Assembly (NCBI GenBank): GCA_905147135.1
Contig: LR990061.1
Coordinates: 4,006,026 to 4,070,025 of the forward strand
Source of the DNA: Blastobasis lacticolella
Lineage: Eukaryota; Arthropoda; Insecta; Lepidoptera; Blastobasidae
Direction: 5' to 3'
Length of the DNA: 64,000 nt
Shown here: positions 55,601-64,000 of the stretch, piece after piece
How positions within the stretch are numbered: position 1 is the stretch's first letter
How the letters are laid out: each line of letters starts with the position of its first letter
Program-made: the position numbers and the translations under genes
Notes under the pieces: model-generated
Database searches by the model: none
Told to the model about the DNA's origin: nothing
The model's input: the letters and a program-made list of their open reading frames with translations, nothing else

Positions 55601-58066
55601 ATTATTGGCGGATTGGGACAGTTATCGGGTTACAACGCCGTGACTTTCTATTTGCAAACAGTTTTGGAGTCAACTGGAACCAATGTCAGTGACGAGATTG
55701 GCTCAGTTATAATTGGATGTATACAGTTGATAGCGAGCCTCTTCACTGCGATTGTCTTGTCGGACCGGTTTGGACGGAAGCCTATTTTGATAACGACGTT
55801 CTTTGGCATGTCCTGTGGGATGGTGAGTTTCATTTGCTATATCGACTTGGTTATATTCGCAGTAGTTTTGATAATAATAGGTACCGAACGTTACATGATG
55901 ATAATGACACAAACGTTGTTTGTGGTTGGAGTTGTGATGTCAACATTACCATTGTTAACAGCCCGTAACAGCCTACTGTTGAAATTACATTTTATTTGCT
56001 GATTTTGTAAGCCTTCAAAGTAGTCCAAAGGCAGCGGTTACCGGTTTCCATCAGATCGACCTCTTGCTTATTTATAGCGATCGACATAAAAAAGAAGACG
56101 TCATTTATTCCGTAATGTAGATTCTTCGACATCGCAGTTAAACGCATTGATTGTTACAAAATAAACAAGATTATCTTTATTCAAGAATATTCATTTATTG
56201 GAACTGCACAATTCTCAAAGCAACCGAATGACCGTGACTACGAATTTATAGTTTCTTTATCGATAAGTTGATGGTGGTGGACGATTGGGCACGTAGATAG
56301 TTACCAAATACTGACTAGTTTCAAATATCAACCGATAAAGAATATATTCAAAATGAGCCTTGTCCGATATTTGGGGACTTAATATGCACGCTTGATATGA
56401 TCGCATTGTAGAATATCTGTTACTCTGCTTTTTATTTTTAAGTTTCAGAAGGTCCTACTTAAAGCCTCTCTAACTTTAAATAAACAAGTTACCTGTCTTT
56501 GGGCTTTGTATAGTTCTGACGTCGATCGATGGATAAATTATTGCTAGCATAATCGTAGCGTAATCGATAGGGGCCAATAAAACATAATTAGGTTTTTGTT
56601 GTTGCTTAGGAGGGCACACAGTCAGATTATCCCTCTGATTGAAAATGGCCAGTTCACCGTCATCCAGAACTCAAACTCAAAATGTCTTTATTGATTACGA
56701 CATTCAATATCTCTATCAATCGTCCATAAGGACGGAGTATTCCTACTACACACAGTGACACGTACACACAGAACACCTGCAACCGGATATGGTACCAGCC
56801 TTTGAGGTGCCTGTAAACATACTTTGAAGAGCCCTACGTTACATTGCAATGGAAAAACTCTGGGACTCATTTCATATCTTGCACGTGCGCGGTAAAAACG
56901 CTTGCGATGCCAGTACGTTAGTTGGGTGTTCCTAATATGACTTTATATATTTTTGCTCTTCACAGATCGCGTTAGGCGTATTCTTCCACGTCCGAGGAGC
57001 TTCAGGAGATGTCGTCGGGTTCATGAACGTGTTGCCTCTCATCTCCCTGGCTCTGATCGTCTTTTGTTTTAGTGCTGGTACGTATAAACGATCAAGCACT
57101 CTTTTTAATCTAAATAAAAATTAGGTAAAAAAAAAATAGCTTTGTCTCGTCAGCGTGGAATATTTCTTTTGATTCCGCTTTAGATTCTAGCTATATTATG
57201 TAGGTATAATAAAGGTGGAAAATAATTGTTGACTTTACCCGAAAAAAAAAGTAATAGGTACCTTCTTAATTCTATGACTTTAAAATACCATACAATTTTG
57301 TATTTATACAAAACTAGCTTGGGTGGTAACCTTAACAAACTTACCTAACCTTCCTCATGAATCATTCTGTCTATTTGAGAAAACCGATAAAAATCCGTTT
57401 AGTGATTTTCGAATTTATCGCGAACGGACAGACAGACGCGACGTGCGACTTTGTTTTATAAAATGTAGTGATATAATTTAGTTTTACTACTACATATTTA
57501 AACGACACGTGCTAGTTTTGACACTGAAATGGCAAACAAACCTGCAGCTGGCCTGATGATAATCAGTGTCCATAGTATGGAAGTAATCGATTTATTACTT
57601 ACTGTTTTATAAGCCTATCTTCTGTCAATATGAGTTTACTACAGGCACGGGCGGCATGGAATAGCCGCAATTGATTCAATTCTAACGGCCAACCGTGCAT
57701 TTCCCGACGGACGCAATGAACACACTCATTTTAAAACTGGCATCTTTCACATTCCCAGGTTACGGATCCGTATATTGGCTGCTGATATCAGAAATGTTCG
57801 ACGGCCCAGGTCGCAGCATCGGTGTCACCGCCAGCGTGTTCACCAGTGTAATTACCACATTCCTGACCACCAAATACTTCGCTGCCTTGACCAACTCCAT
57901 CGGGCCTTCGATCACGTATTGGGTGTTTGGCGGTGTATGCGTACTGTTCAGCGTATTCATCTGGTCATGCGTACCAGAGACGAAAGGGAAATCGTTTGCG
58001 GAAATACAAAAGGCGTTGGGTGCTCCCAGCTTGGAGACTCAAGCCATGGATTTGGAGAGAAAGTGA
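43582..58066 (+). CDS. Facilitated trehalose/sugar transporter, Tret1-like (MFS), seven exons
   Basis: Joining the seven exons gives 1416 nt, 471 aa, with all splice phases agreeing. The product is an MFS sugar porter with the usual 12-helix layout, expected in the plasma membrane. Visible family marks: GLGLAWPSPV in helix 1, EEGSWIVS, the loop 2-3 signature GILVDLIGRK (about residues 76-85), GRALNGIGDVF and PIYASEIAS in helix 4, PDTPYSLY after helix 6, GQLSGYNAVTFY in helix 7 (the common QQxSG is GQLSG here), DRFGRK in loop 8-9, and PETKGKSF at the C-terminus. Insect Tret1-like proteins carry trehalose or hexoses by facilitated diffusion; the substrate of this one is not shown by sequence. 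Introns are 8563, 1581, 668, 433, 1143 and 681 bp; the fourth is GC-AG. Transposable elements sit only in introns. A TATA box precedes it and AATAAA lies 243 bp after the stop. No disabling change was seen. Confidence 0.88.
44195..44945 (+). mobile_element. LINE RT C-terminal relic (jockey/CR1-like), copy 2, in intron 1
   Basis: Reads LGVDILDSVRFQSHLEGKAK, FTPGQRLLLYKAQVRSHMEY, CSHLWAGKTADLLNPLDSV, one stop, RRAVRIVDDP and on to MWNDLPAKVFPLDYDMGSFK and its natural stop at 44848-44850. A 3' UTR and an A-rich tail follow. Only a nonsense codon and small changes separate it from an open frame, but it is a 5'-truncated fragment. Confidence 0.8.
45570..45760 (-). repeat. SINE family D fragment
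   Basis: Contains cagcgccatttagcacaaaa and ctaagcaaagcttgtgatat, words of the family seen complete at 59045-59312. Confidence 0.6.
45885..46045 (-). repeat. SINE family D fragment
   Basis: Contains gccccaaagtaagcaagctt and acacccagaaccgtaataac; the tRNA-like end is lost. Confidence 0.6.
46138..46250 (-). repeat. LINE 3' end fragment
   Basis: Contains ggtggcaaacaagcttgcgg and cctgatggtaagcagttacc, related to the 42284-42625 family. The following open frame (to 46503) shows no known domain. Confidence 0.45.
46510..47340. other. Intron 1 sequence, no further feature
   Basis: AT-rich; nothing recognised. Confidence 0.4.
47350..47455 (+). repeat. SINE family A, internally deleted
   Basis: The tRNA head gtcggtggccgagc is joined directly to ctggatcatggtcaaggatg and the 3' end with (GAT)n. 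The core is missing. Confidence 0.7.
47660..47760 (+). repeat. LINE 3' end-like fragment
   Basis: A poly-T run then atgtaatatggcagacaaac, resembling the 42284 family start. Weak. Confidence 0.35.
47938..47962. repeat. (CA)n microsatellite
   Basis: Run of cacacacacacacaaacaca. Confidence 0.8.
48138..48350 (+). repeat. Family C dispersed repeat
   Basis: gacccggcgcgactttgtcc ... gaaaagcgactttattttat; see 40690-40900. Confidence 0.65.
48470..48600 (+). repeat. SINE family A, middle part
   Basis: Core words from tgctcttatggtgagggaaa to gatcatggtcaag, with a 30-base deletion. Confidence 0.7.
48600..48815 (-). repeat. Family C dispersed repeat with (GGTGTAGG)n array
   Basis: On the minus strand it starts acccggcacgacttcgttcg, followed by an array of tacaccctac-like units. 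Confidence 0.65.
48865..49140 (+). mobile_element. LINE 3' end, plus orientation
   Basis: Contains ctccaccttacagaataccc, tggggtggggatttggggaa and the end ccatcaggtggcccgcttgc with an A-run. Older than the copies at 42.3 and 53.1 kb. Confidence 0.7.
49140..49680. other. Intron 1 sequence, no feature
   Basis: A short palindrome-like gtgcgtcgacgcac occurs at 49566-49579. Otherwise nothing. Confidence 0.4.
49680..50046 (-). mobile_element. SINE family A, full length
   Basis: On the minus strand: tRNA-like head ggtggccgagcggttagagt with B-box gggatcgaatcc, then the core, then agagcacaaccgggacatta and a (GAT)n tail. The head most resembles a Leu/Ser-type tRNA. Confidence 0.85.
50478..50888. repeat. 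Long inverted repeat (arms about 160 bp)
   Basis: The left arm from cctagtaatagatatcacga (50478) and the right arm ending tcgtgatatctattactagg (50888) are near-perfect reverse complements over about 150 bases. I saw one mismatch in the part I checked (cactaagtag versus caataagtag). The loop is about 90 bases. No obvious target duplication. Confidence 0.85.
50890..51008 (-). repeat. Family C dispersed repeat fragment
   Basis: cggattttaatgtggttttc ... cgaacgaagtcgcgccgggt. It abuts the inverted repeat. Confidence 0.65.
51125..51205 (+). repeat. Family C 3' end fragment
   Basis: gcatagtttaaaagatctaa ... gggaagccactttgtttttg. Confidence 0.55.
51210..51900. other. Intron 1 sequence with small tandem repeat
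   Basis: At 51467-51515 a unit like ggcgcattcgt is repeated four times. Otherwise nothing. Confidence 0.4.
51915..52040 (-). repeat. SINE family B 3' end fragment
   Basis: atcatcatcatcacagccca ... gtaggcgggttggagatcgc, the inverse of the end of family B. Confidence 0.65.
52200..52355 (+). CDS. Sugar transporter exon 2
   Basis: Between acceptor TTTCTACAG and donor TTTCA|GTACGT. Codes for VNLSVISMGLGLAWPSPVL through GSWIVSVGVLVAPF. This is helix 1 and the start of helix 2. Confidence 0.88.
53128..53480 (-). mobile_element. LINE 3' end, young copy 2, in intron 2
   Basis: An 18-base T run, then sequence nearly identical to 42284-42625, including caccccatggagcactggaa. Confidence 0.8.
53500..53800 (+). 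repeat. SINE family A, in intron 2
   Basis: A tRNA-like start (gaggagctgagttcgaaccccagt, B-box-like) runs into the core with accgatgctcttacggtgag and cagatggcagtcgctctatt. The 3' end is lost. Confidence 0.7.
53937..54139 (+). CDS. Sugar transporter exon 3
   Basis: Acceptor TTTAACAG and donor GCCAGT|GTAAGT. Codes for ILLPGILVDLIGRKY through FGRALNGIGDVF and PIYASEIAS, helices 2-4. Confidence 0.9.
54425..54645 (-). repeat. SINE family D, in intron 3
   Basis: cagtactatctagccccaaa, ctaagcaaagct-like words and gccgggattcgaaccactca (B-box on minus). Confidence 0.7.
54808..54994 (+). CDS. Sugar transporter exon 4
   Basis: Acceptor CCATTTCAG. Codes for KEIRGSLGTFFQILCSFGIL to PDTPYSLYAK, helices 5-6. 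It ends AAAG and is followed by GCAAGT, a GC donor. A GT two bases on would put an in-frame stop at the start of exon 5. Confidence 0.88.
54995..55427 (+). other. GC-AG intron 4 of the sugar transporter
   Basis: Starts GCAAGT after AAAG and ends TATTTTCAG. Joining AAA-G to GC-CGT gives K-G-R, which keeps the frame. It holds a LINE-like fragment near 55268-55375 (ctgcgctgactcagcgacct). Confidence 0.75.
55428..55822 (+). CDS. Sugar transporter exon 5
   Basis: Acceptor ATTTTCAG and donor GGGATG|GTGAGT. Holds the central cytosolic loop (KEDAVKVLTFLRG), helix 7 with GQLSGYNAVTFYLQ, and helix 8 with the DRFGRKPILI loop. Confidence 0.92.
56690..56870 (-). repeat. Dispersed repeat in intron 5
   Basis: gattacgacattcaatatct resembles the left end of 37430-37665. 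Confidence 0.45.
56966..57077 (+). CDS. Sugar transporter exon 6
   Basis: Acceptor CTCTTCACAG and donor GTGCTG|GTACGT. Codes for IALGVFFHVRGASGDVVGFM and VLPLISLALIVFCFSA, helix 9 to helix 10. Confidence 0.9.
57310..57480 (+). repeat. Family C dispersed repeat in intron 6
   Basis: cctaaccttcctcatgaatc ... gcgactttgttttataaaat. Confidence 0.6.
57759..58066 (+). CDS. Sugar transporter exon 7 (3' terminal)
   Basis: Acceptor ATTCCCAG to TGA at 58064-58066. Codes for YGSVYWLLISEMF, the helix 11-12 region and the terminal PETKGKSFAEIQKALG, the family's C-terminal signature. Confidence 0.92.
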
Positions 58067-58308
58067 TGTGTAACATGCGTAAGATGCGGTTAGATAATGT
58101 TTGTAAGAACTAGTAAAGGCAGCATATTAATATACCGCCAGTATAACATGAGCTAGCATCACTATAGGCGTACAAACTGAAGATAGTCCAAAGTTTAAAT
58201 GTAAGTTGAGGTGATAATAATGCTAAATACTGAACCTCCGATGAGAGGTAGTCACAAGACTTTGAAAGGATAAACACATAGTATCTAAGGTATCTTTGGC
58301 TAAAATAG

Positions 58309-58314
58309 AATAAA
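58309..58314 (+). terminator. Poly(A) signal of the sugar transporter gene
   Basis: AATAAA 243 bases after the stop codon; further AATAAA-like words occur near 58720. Confidence 0.5.
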
Positions 58315-58339
58315 ACGTACCTAGATGTAAGAGCTATAT

Positions 58340-59040
58340 GTAGGGCTAAGACCAATGTAATTTATTTATTTATTTATTAAAACTTTGCAGTCAAGGTACA
58401 TTGGCGGACTTAAAGCTAAAGTAGCCTTGTCTACCAATTAACCGTGATAAAGTGGGATCGGAAAGGGTAGGCGGTGCGGGAGAAACTATAGTTTAAGATA
58501 AGATGGGGGGGGGGGGGGATTTTTACATAAATAAATGCTAAGTATATATAATTGTACAGCGATACAAGATACAGTTGAACAACAAATACATAACTAAACA
58601 TAGGCAATCATGTATTTATAGAGCATGCAGATAATGATTATGTACAGCGTTTTTGAACGACAATGTAATGGACTTTAATGACAGGTATTTGACCCACCCA
58701 TACAAATGTAAATTGTCCGAATAAATAATGTAAATATTTGACGTTTGACGCGTAATGTTGTTGATAAGTAAAAAGAGTAAGCCAAAGTAAATAAGTACAA
58801 AGTACCTATTGTAGCGTAAATAAAGAAAGATATTATGTATAGAAAGGGTACAAATATATTTAAGAAATTTACTGAGGTAGCTTTAGGATCATTTTAATTT
58901 ACAGTGATTATTAGATAAATAAGGTTTTGGTGAGAGTTTCTTTAAAGTGTAATATTCAATGCTATTCGGCTTGTCTCAAATGTAATTTATTTATTTATTT
59001 AGTCATTTCTGTCCCACTGCAGGACAAAGGCCTCCCAATC
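58340..59040. other. Downstream intergenic with G tract
   Basis: A run of 14 G lies at 58505-58518. A LINE-tail-like word (cactgcaggacaaaggcctc) is at 59015-59035. No gene seen. Confidence 0.5.
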
Positions 59041-59044
59041 TATA

Positions 59045-59312
59045 AATATAAATAAAATAAATAAATATTCGTGGACAAATTCACACAGCGCCATCTAGCC
59101 CCAAACTAAGCAAAGCTTGTGCTATGGGTACTAGATAACTGATATACTACTTAAATACTTTTAAATACTTACTTATTATACATAGAACACCCAGACCCGT
59201 AACAGAAATTAAAATTCATCATTTCAATTTCTGCCCGGCCGGGAATCGAACCCAGGACCTCTTGCGTGGCAGATCGCCATGTTGACCATTGAACCACTCA
59301 GGTCACCACTAT
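59045..59312 (-). mobile_element. SINE family D, full length
   Basis: The minus strand starts with a tRNA-like head (gacctgagtggttcaatggt, B-box gggttcgattcc) and ends in cagcgccatctagccccaaa inverse and an A-rich tail. Partial copies are at 45.6, 45.9 and 54.4 kb. Confidence 0.8.
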
Positions 59313-59319
59313 CTAATCT

Positions 59320-59840
59320 ATGTTACACGATTTACGGTCGGATGCTTTCCTCAGTGCGAATATAATCTAGAACTAAACTCTTAGACGTCCATCTGCTTCC
59401 TCCTATTTTGGAACCGCAATTTACATAAATCTCTACATATCTTTCTAACAACGTCAGTAGTATGCTTACGTCTAGGGCAGTATGGAATGTACATTTCGTA
59501 AAACAATTGAATTAAAGGGTCCGGCGAAAGACCTTTTTCAACCTTGCTACGACAAAGGTCGCTGGGGACTGATGAGACTATACTAGTCGAAGAGGAGGCG
59601 ATTGGCACCCAGTGACGGCATTTATTCACATAGTAAATTAAGGGTTGCTTGCACCAACTTCTTAAATTTTACTTAAACAAGAAACATGATACAAAAAAAA
59701 CGTTAAACGTCATTCTTAACATGTTTAAGACATTGGTGTAAAGAGGGGCTAAAACATTATTTAGATATAAATATAAAGCCGAGGTAGTGACATGGTTTAT
59801 ATATAATAATATAGTGACTGCAAACATTTCGTTAGCAACC
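59320..59840. other. Intergenic, no gene seen
   Basis: Short frames only. Confidence 0.4.
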
Positions 59841-59847
59841 AGAAATG

Positions 59848-60117
59848 GATTGATCGATGTACAACACAAACGCAATTCTACGATGATGATAATATGATGA
59901 GTTGATTTAAAATATGTAACGAATATGTGGAATAGCGAAATGGCTGCAGTTGTGTAAAATTAATATTGTGTAGAATCGCGAACAGGAAGAAACGCGTTCG
60001 TGTATAATTGAAGTCTGTGTGGAATAAATAATGTGTTGAATGTCAGTTGTGCGGAATCCATATTGTGTAGAATCGCGAATAGGTAGAATTGCGTTTGTGT
60101 TGTACATTGATCAATCC
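59848..60117. mobile_element. hAT-like MITE, 270 bp
   Basis: Terminal inverted repeats of about 34 bases (ggattgatcgatgtacaaca at left, its complement with one change at right). Flanked by ccagaaat/ctagaaat, an imperfect 8-bp target duplication. Inside, a unit attgtgtagaatcgcgaa is present twice. Eight-base duplications point to the hAT superfamily. Confidence 0.7.
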
Positions 60118-60129
60118 CTAGAAATGTAT

Positions 60130-61195
60130 CATAAATCAAGTATGTAAAAAAATAGATATGTATTTTAAAGTGTTGGGTTTTCGGTATAGGTATTTGATAG
60201 TACGTTTGGATATGTAAAAATTACTTTGATATTGTTTTATATCGTTAATTCCAGATCATAACGACTGGAAATGTACCTACGACTAGGAATTTAATTTAGA
60301 CTGGAAAATTAAATTAAACTGGGAATTAGTAATTATATTTTACGTAATTTAAAATATTTATTCAATAATGCAATAAATACTATTCTAGTTAAATGTTTGT
60401 ATGCTCCTTTGAAGCAAGAGCAGACCACGATGTCAGCTTAATAATATAAAGATAGACCCTTGTCGAAGTAAGAAAGTTCTGAAAGGAGTTGACTGCAAAC
60501 AACACGGAATGGTCCAAGTTCTTTGGTTGGCGCTAAAACTATTGATTTACTTGTATAAAGTTCCATCCCAATCTGAGTGCGAGCACATTTATAGGTAATT
60601 TTAATTAAGGTTATTTATAGGTAAAATATATAAGTGCTTTGATCGATTGATCCTGTGATATGTTATTATATTAAAAACACTTGAAGTTGTAATTGTGTCC
60701 ATTAATTTTCATTTCCCAAGGAAAAACACCAATTAATATAGCAAGAAAACCTATAATATAGCATTATTATAATCCATTTCTTTGCAAATAATGGCACCTA
60801 TGGCAATTTACGTTCCAAGGCCGATTTAATTAAACCAATTGTATTTAATTGTTTTACGTAGCCTGTAGATATAATTCATTAGGTTGTAGGACTTTGTCAA
60901 GCCTGAGGAGTCTGCCTGAGTACCACCGCCTTACCTATTTCTGCCGAGCAACAATGCTTGCATTCTTGTGTTCCGGTTTGAAGGATAAGGTAACTAGTAC
61001 AATTACACGCATGCCCCATGAGGTGTTTCATCGTAGTCGTCACAGTGACAACGCACCTGCGTTTCTGCGATTCATCCTCACAGTGACAACGTACCTAGAT
61101 GTTATGGACGTCGGTTACCGCTTACCGTCAAATGGGCTAATTGCTCGTTTGTCACTGCGTAGAATAAAGAAAACTAATAATCTTGAATGTGTGAC
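60130..61195. other. Intergenic, no recognised gene
   Basis: A 116-codon frame at 60849-61199 shows no known domain. I do not call it. Confidence 0.4.
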
Positions 61196-61199
61196 GTGA

Positions 61200-61560
61200 A
61201 GAGCGTCGGTGGCCGAGCGGTTAGAGTATCTGACCCGTAAGCCAGAGGTCCCGGGTTCGAATCCCGCTCCGGCCATGTACCAATGACTGTTTTCTGACTT
61301 ATGTACATTAGTTGAATACTAACCGATGCTTTTACGGTAAGGGAAAACATCGTGATGAAACCTGCACATTCAGGCGACTGGATGTGTAACCATGATCCAA
61401 TCTGGTCAGGTTCCCCTGGTAGCAGGGTCATGGAGGTCAGATGGCAGTCGCTCCACTGTAATTACCTGACCTGCCAAATCCTGGATCATGGTCACGGCAA
61501 ACCCCAGGCCCTCGTGCGCGAGAGCACAACCGGGACATTAACGCCAAGATGATTATTTTT
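61200..61560 (+). mobile_element. SINE family A, full length
   Basis: Cleanest copy: A-box tggccgagcggttagagt, anticodon-arm region, B-box gggttcgaatccc, then the core, and the end gagagcacaaccgggacatt plus gccaagatgatt. Confidence 0.88.
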
Positions 61561-61679
61561 ATTTTTATGTGACGTGAATATGGGCATAGTATTCATATAC
61601 TTCTTATTATTTGAATGTGTACCTACAGTACTTATTGCAAACATTCAAACAATAAGAAGTGGTTAGCAATGAAGCCTCC

Positions 61680-61830
61680 CACTAGGTGCACCGACGATCT
61701 GGTAAAGATCACAGGTACCAGCTAGATGGATGCGGAAGGCACAGGACTAGCCTTTGTGGAGATATCTGGGGGAGGACTATGCCCAGCAGTGAGCGGCTTC
61801 CGGCTGATATGATAGCAATGAAAACAATAA
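61680..61830 (+). mobile_element. RTE-like LINE 3' end fragment
   Basis: gatctggtaaagatcacagg ... ggaggactatgcccagcagtgagcgg, the usual end of a lepidopteran RTE. Confidence 0.6.
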
Positions 61831-62165
61831 GTTTGTTTAGGTTTAACCTTCTGGGCAAGCTGTCCGCGATATTTTTAAAAACGTCTTGAGGAATATTTTC
61901 CCACTTATCTGCAATGATTCTCTTTAACCAACTTCAAAAAAGATGGAGCCTCTTAAATCAATTCGGTTTATTCCAAAAATCCCCACCAGTAGGTATTGTC
62001 AGTTATTCTCCGAAAATCCCCACTAGGCAAATAAATACATCCGAATGGGAATTTGGAAAAAAAAAGATTTATCATCATCACAATTAATAATACATTTTTA
62101 ATACTGAGTTGTTTACACAGTAAATTTTGAATGATGAATATGACATGTAGGTAGTTTAACAAAAC
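61830..62165. other. Intergenic, no gene seen
   Basis: No recognised feature; aaaatccccac recurs at 61978 and 62014. Confidence 0.4.
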
Positions 62166-62194
62166 AATATTTACAATGGATGACCTATCACGGA

Positions 62195-62520
62195 AATGAA
62201 GATGCTGCGGTAGATGTGTGGGGTTTCACATCCGCGGTAGCCTTCATGTCTGTGACATCGCGGACAAGTTACAAGAGTGTCGCCTTCGATGGTACGACCA
62301 CGTCTTGCGCAGACCGGCAATTATGTGGGAACAGATGTCTGGCCATGCCGCCCCCTACCAGGCACGGGAAGGAGAGGCCGGACCAAGAAGCGATGGCTGC
62401 ACGTCGTTAAGAGTGACATGCGTGCCAACGGACTCACCACTAAGGATGCCGAAGACCAAGCAAGTGGACTAAGAAAAGCAGGAAGGCGGACCCCGGGCGC
62501 CAAGATGATGATGATAAGCT
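62195..62520 (+). mobile_element. RTE-type RT C-terminus and 3' end
   Basis: Readable with shifts: IRGSLHVCDIADKLQECRLR, WYDHVLRRPA, then TGRRGRTKKRWLHVVKSDMR, ANGLTTKDAEDQASGLRKAG and a gatgatgatgat tail. This is the canonical RTE-clade end. Confidence 0.75.
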
Positions 62521-62524
62521 ATCT

Positions 62525-63030
62525 CTGGTATTTTTCTTTTTTTGTATGATCCCGATTACTCGAAGACGCCTGGACTGATTGGGAAAATTGTTTGGTGTAC
62601 TACCCAGGCGGTCCTGTGTTCATCAGGTCAGGCTCTGATGATGGGATCCTGAAGAAATAGAGGGTAACCCTCGAACATTGTAGAGCTCGTCTAAGCTGAA
62701 ATGACACTAGAGTCATTATCTGATGATGCGCCTATGATGAAGCCCCAAAACTCATAAACTTTTTTGTGACATGAAGTCAATTTTATTTTAATAAAATTAT
62801 ATATATTGCGTTAGAAGGAGTGTTATGTTTTTCGAGTCTATGTATTTCCAGGTGCTCGAACCAAATAAACGCCTGCCAAAAAGGTCACAGCAAACTTTAT
62901 TAGCCGCGGCAAAACCGCACAGTTGCAATATCAAATGTGAACTTGCAGGCGTTGAGGCCTTTAATACTTACGATTCACGAGTGTTGCGCTCACTATAGCA
63001 CTATAGCATTTGAATACGTCTTTTTTATTA
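62525..63030. other. Intergenic, no gene seen
   Basis: No recognised feature. Confidence 0.4.
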
Positions 63031-63034
63031 TTAA

Positions 63035-63110
63035 GTAGGTAAACATTAAGTACACACGTCATAAAAACCTCTACAGGTTTTTATGACGTGTGTACTTAAT
63101 GTTTACCTAC
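63035..63110. repeat. Perfect 36-bp hairpin
   Basis: Arms 63035-63070 and 63075-63110 are exact reverse complements, with a 4-base loop (ctac). The arm starts gtaggtaaacattaagtaca. Confidence 0.9.
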
Positions 63111-63114
63111 AATA

Positions 63115-64000
63115 TATTACTAAATAAATACTAAATCTACATTTTACAGGTAAATAATGCACATCGTATAGTTCGGCTTCGTACAAACAGAAATGATAAA
63201 CCTATTATTATTATTGTATTCTAGAGGACATTGTAAGTTTGTGTGCCTAAAATTTGCATCAAGGAATTTTTTATTAATTGAAAAAAGGTAAAATACACAT
63301 ATTAGCTTGTAGTCGCTTTTTAAAGTGCAAATGATATTCAACTTTATGTAAGCGGTCGTAAACGCGAATCTGGCGTGGCGCATCATGCAAAAACAAATGA
63401 CAGGTGATAGTGATAAAAGATTTATCTACACTCGTATCGTAATGTTCTAATTACATATTCGAAAACAGTCGTTTAAGGAGACACTTTTTTCACGCCAGTC
63501 CATAAAAATTTAAAAAATTACTTTTCGATACAGCATTTCCCATATTAATTACATTACAGCTGTAACGTAAAATAACTTTTTAATCATTATGCAACACTTA
63601 TATTTTTTAATTCTTGTCGGGCGCCCGGACACGGTCAAATGTAGGCTGAATACCTAAATGTCTTTAACAAATTCATAATTTAAATATTCCTGTCTATATT
63701 TGTGAGTAATTATTTTCCCGCTAAACAGAATATTCTTTTCTAATCGTTGTTAGTTGTGTTTGTGAATGTATTTTCTTGTTTGAAGCAAATAAATAGATAA
63801 ATGTGAAAGTTGTGACGTGAATTTCCCACCGCTTTCCCTCCGTGACGCGTAGATACAACAGAACTGACTCGCACCTTAAATCCAGCAAAGTTGTAAAAAT
63901 TATATATACGATATTTTAACATAAAAATATGAGTGTAGATAAAGTAGTGTGTGTATGCAACTGCATATAATTAGGTATTAAAACACTCGTGTCAAACTAT
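63115..64000. other. Intergenic, no gene seen
   Basis: Short frames only; near 63820 a slightly GC-richer stretch has no recognisable coding content. Confidence 0.4.

Noticed and set aside
58505..58518. Run of 14 G as a regulatory G-quadruplex
   Set aside because: A single homopolymer of uncertain length, possibly a sequencing artefact, with no further G tracts nearby.
60849..61199. 116-codon open frame on plus strand
   Set aside because: No domain, signal or family resemblance, and no coding-like context; an open frame of this length is expected by chance in 64 kb.
61200..61270. A functional tRNA gene (A and B boxes and cloverleaf-like head)
   Set aside because: The same head continues into a SINE core and 3' tail found at many other places, so it is a tRNA-derived SINE head, not a free tRNA gene.

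Overview
This window reads as nuclear DNA of a moth or butterfly (Lepidoptera). It is AT-rich and full of short decayed insect retroelements. It carries tRNA-derived SINEs with (GAT)n or (ATG)n tails, LINE fragments of the RTE and jockey/CR1 types, mariner and Tc1 relics, and one split insect-type sugar transporter gene. I see no bacterial operons, CRISPR, rRNA or free-standing tRNA genes. I cannot name the species from sequence alone.

Layout. (1) 0-6.6 kb holds two broken, partly duplicated pieces of a MOSPD1-like (MSP-domain) gene, with SINEs and RTE LINE fragments. (2) 3-26 kb is a dense graveyard of one repeat family. Its decayed reading frames encode PAM2-like motifs (LNVNAPTFVP type, the PABP-MLLE ligand motif), acidic linkers, an ING-like PHD finger in about 14 copies, and a LINE-type RNase H domain in 5 copies. 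Two units (13.6-16.4 and 17.0-20.5 kb) are a tandem duplication. The second is interrupted by a 1.9-kb solo LTR (17492-19383, 4-bp target duplication). (3) 26.4-29.2 kb is a partial Ty3/gypsy-like element. Its R-U5 part lacks exactly two GT-AG introns that the solo LTR still carries, and is followed by a Lys-tRNA-type primer binding site and decayed RT/RNase H and integrase. (4) 29-43 kb is mostly intergenic, with mariner, Tc1 and LINE relics, SINEs, and a possible small U1-type zinc-finger gene on the minus strand near 32.5-33 kb. (5) 43.5-58.3 kb is the one convincing intact gene: a seven-exon facilitative sugar transporter (Tret1-like MFS, 471 aa). It has an 8.6-kb first intron, one GC-AG intron, and many SINE/LINE insertions confined to introns. 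(6) 58.3-64 kb is intergenic, with a hAT-like MITE, a full tRNA-derived SINE, an RTE 3' end and a perfect 36-bp hairpin.

How it fits together. The sugar transporter is the only unit that looks functional. Most of the rest records nested insertion. SINEs with target duplications sit inside the PAM2/PHD family, an LTR sits inside its RNase H unit, and a spliced retrocopy of that same LTR family lies 7 kb downstream. The candidate new system is the PAM2/PHD/RNase H family. A PABP-binding motif in a retroelement protein would make sense for recruiting poly(A)-bound RNA, but this is inference from degraded copies.
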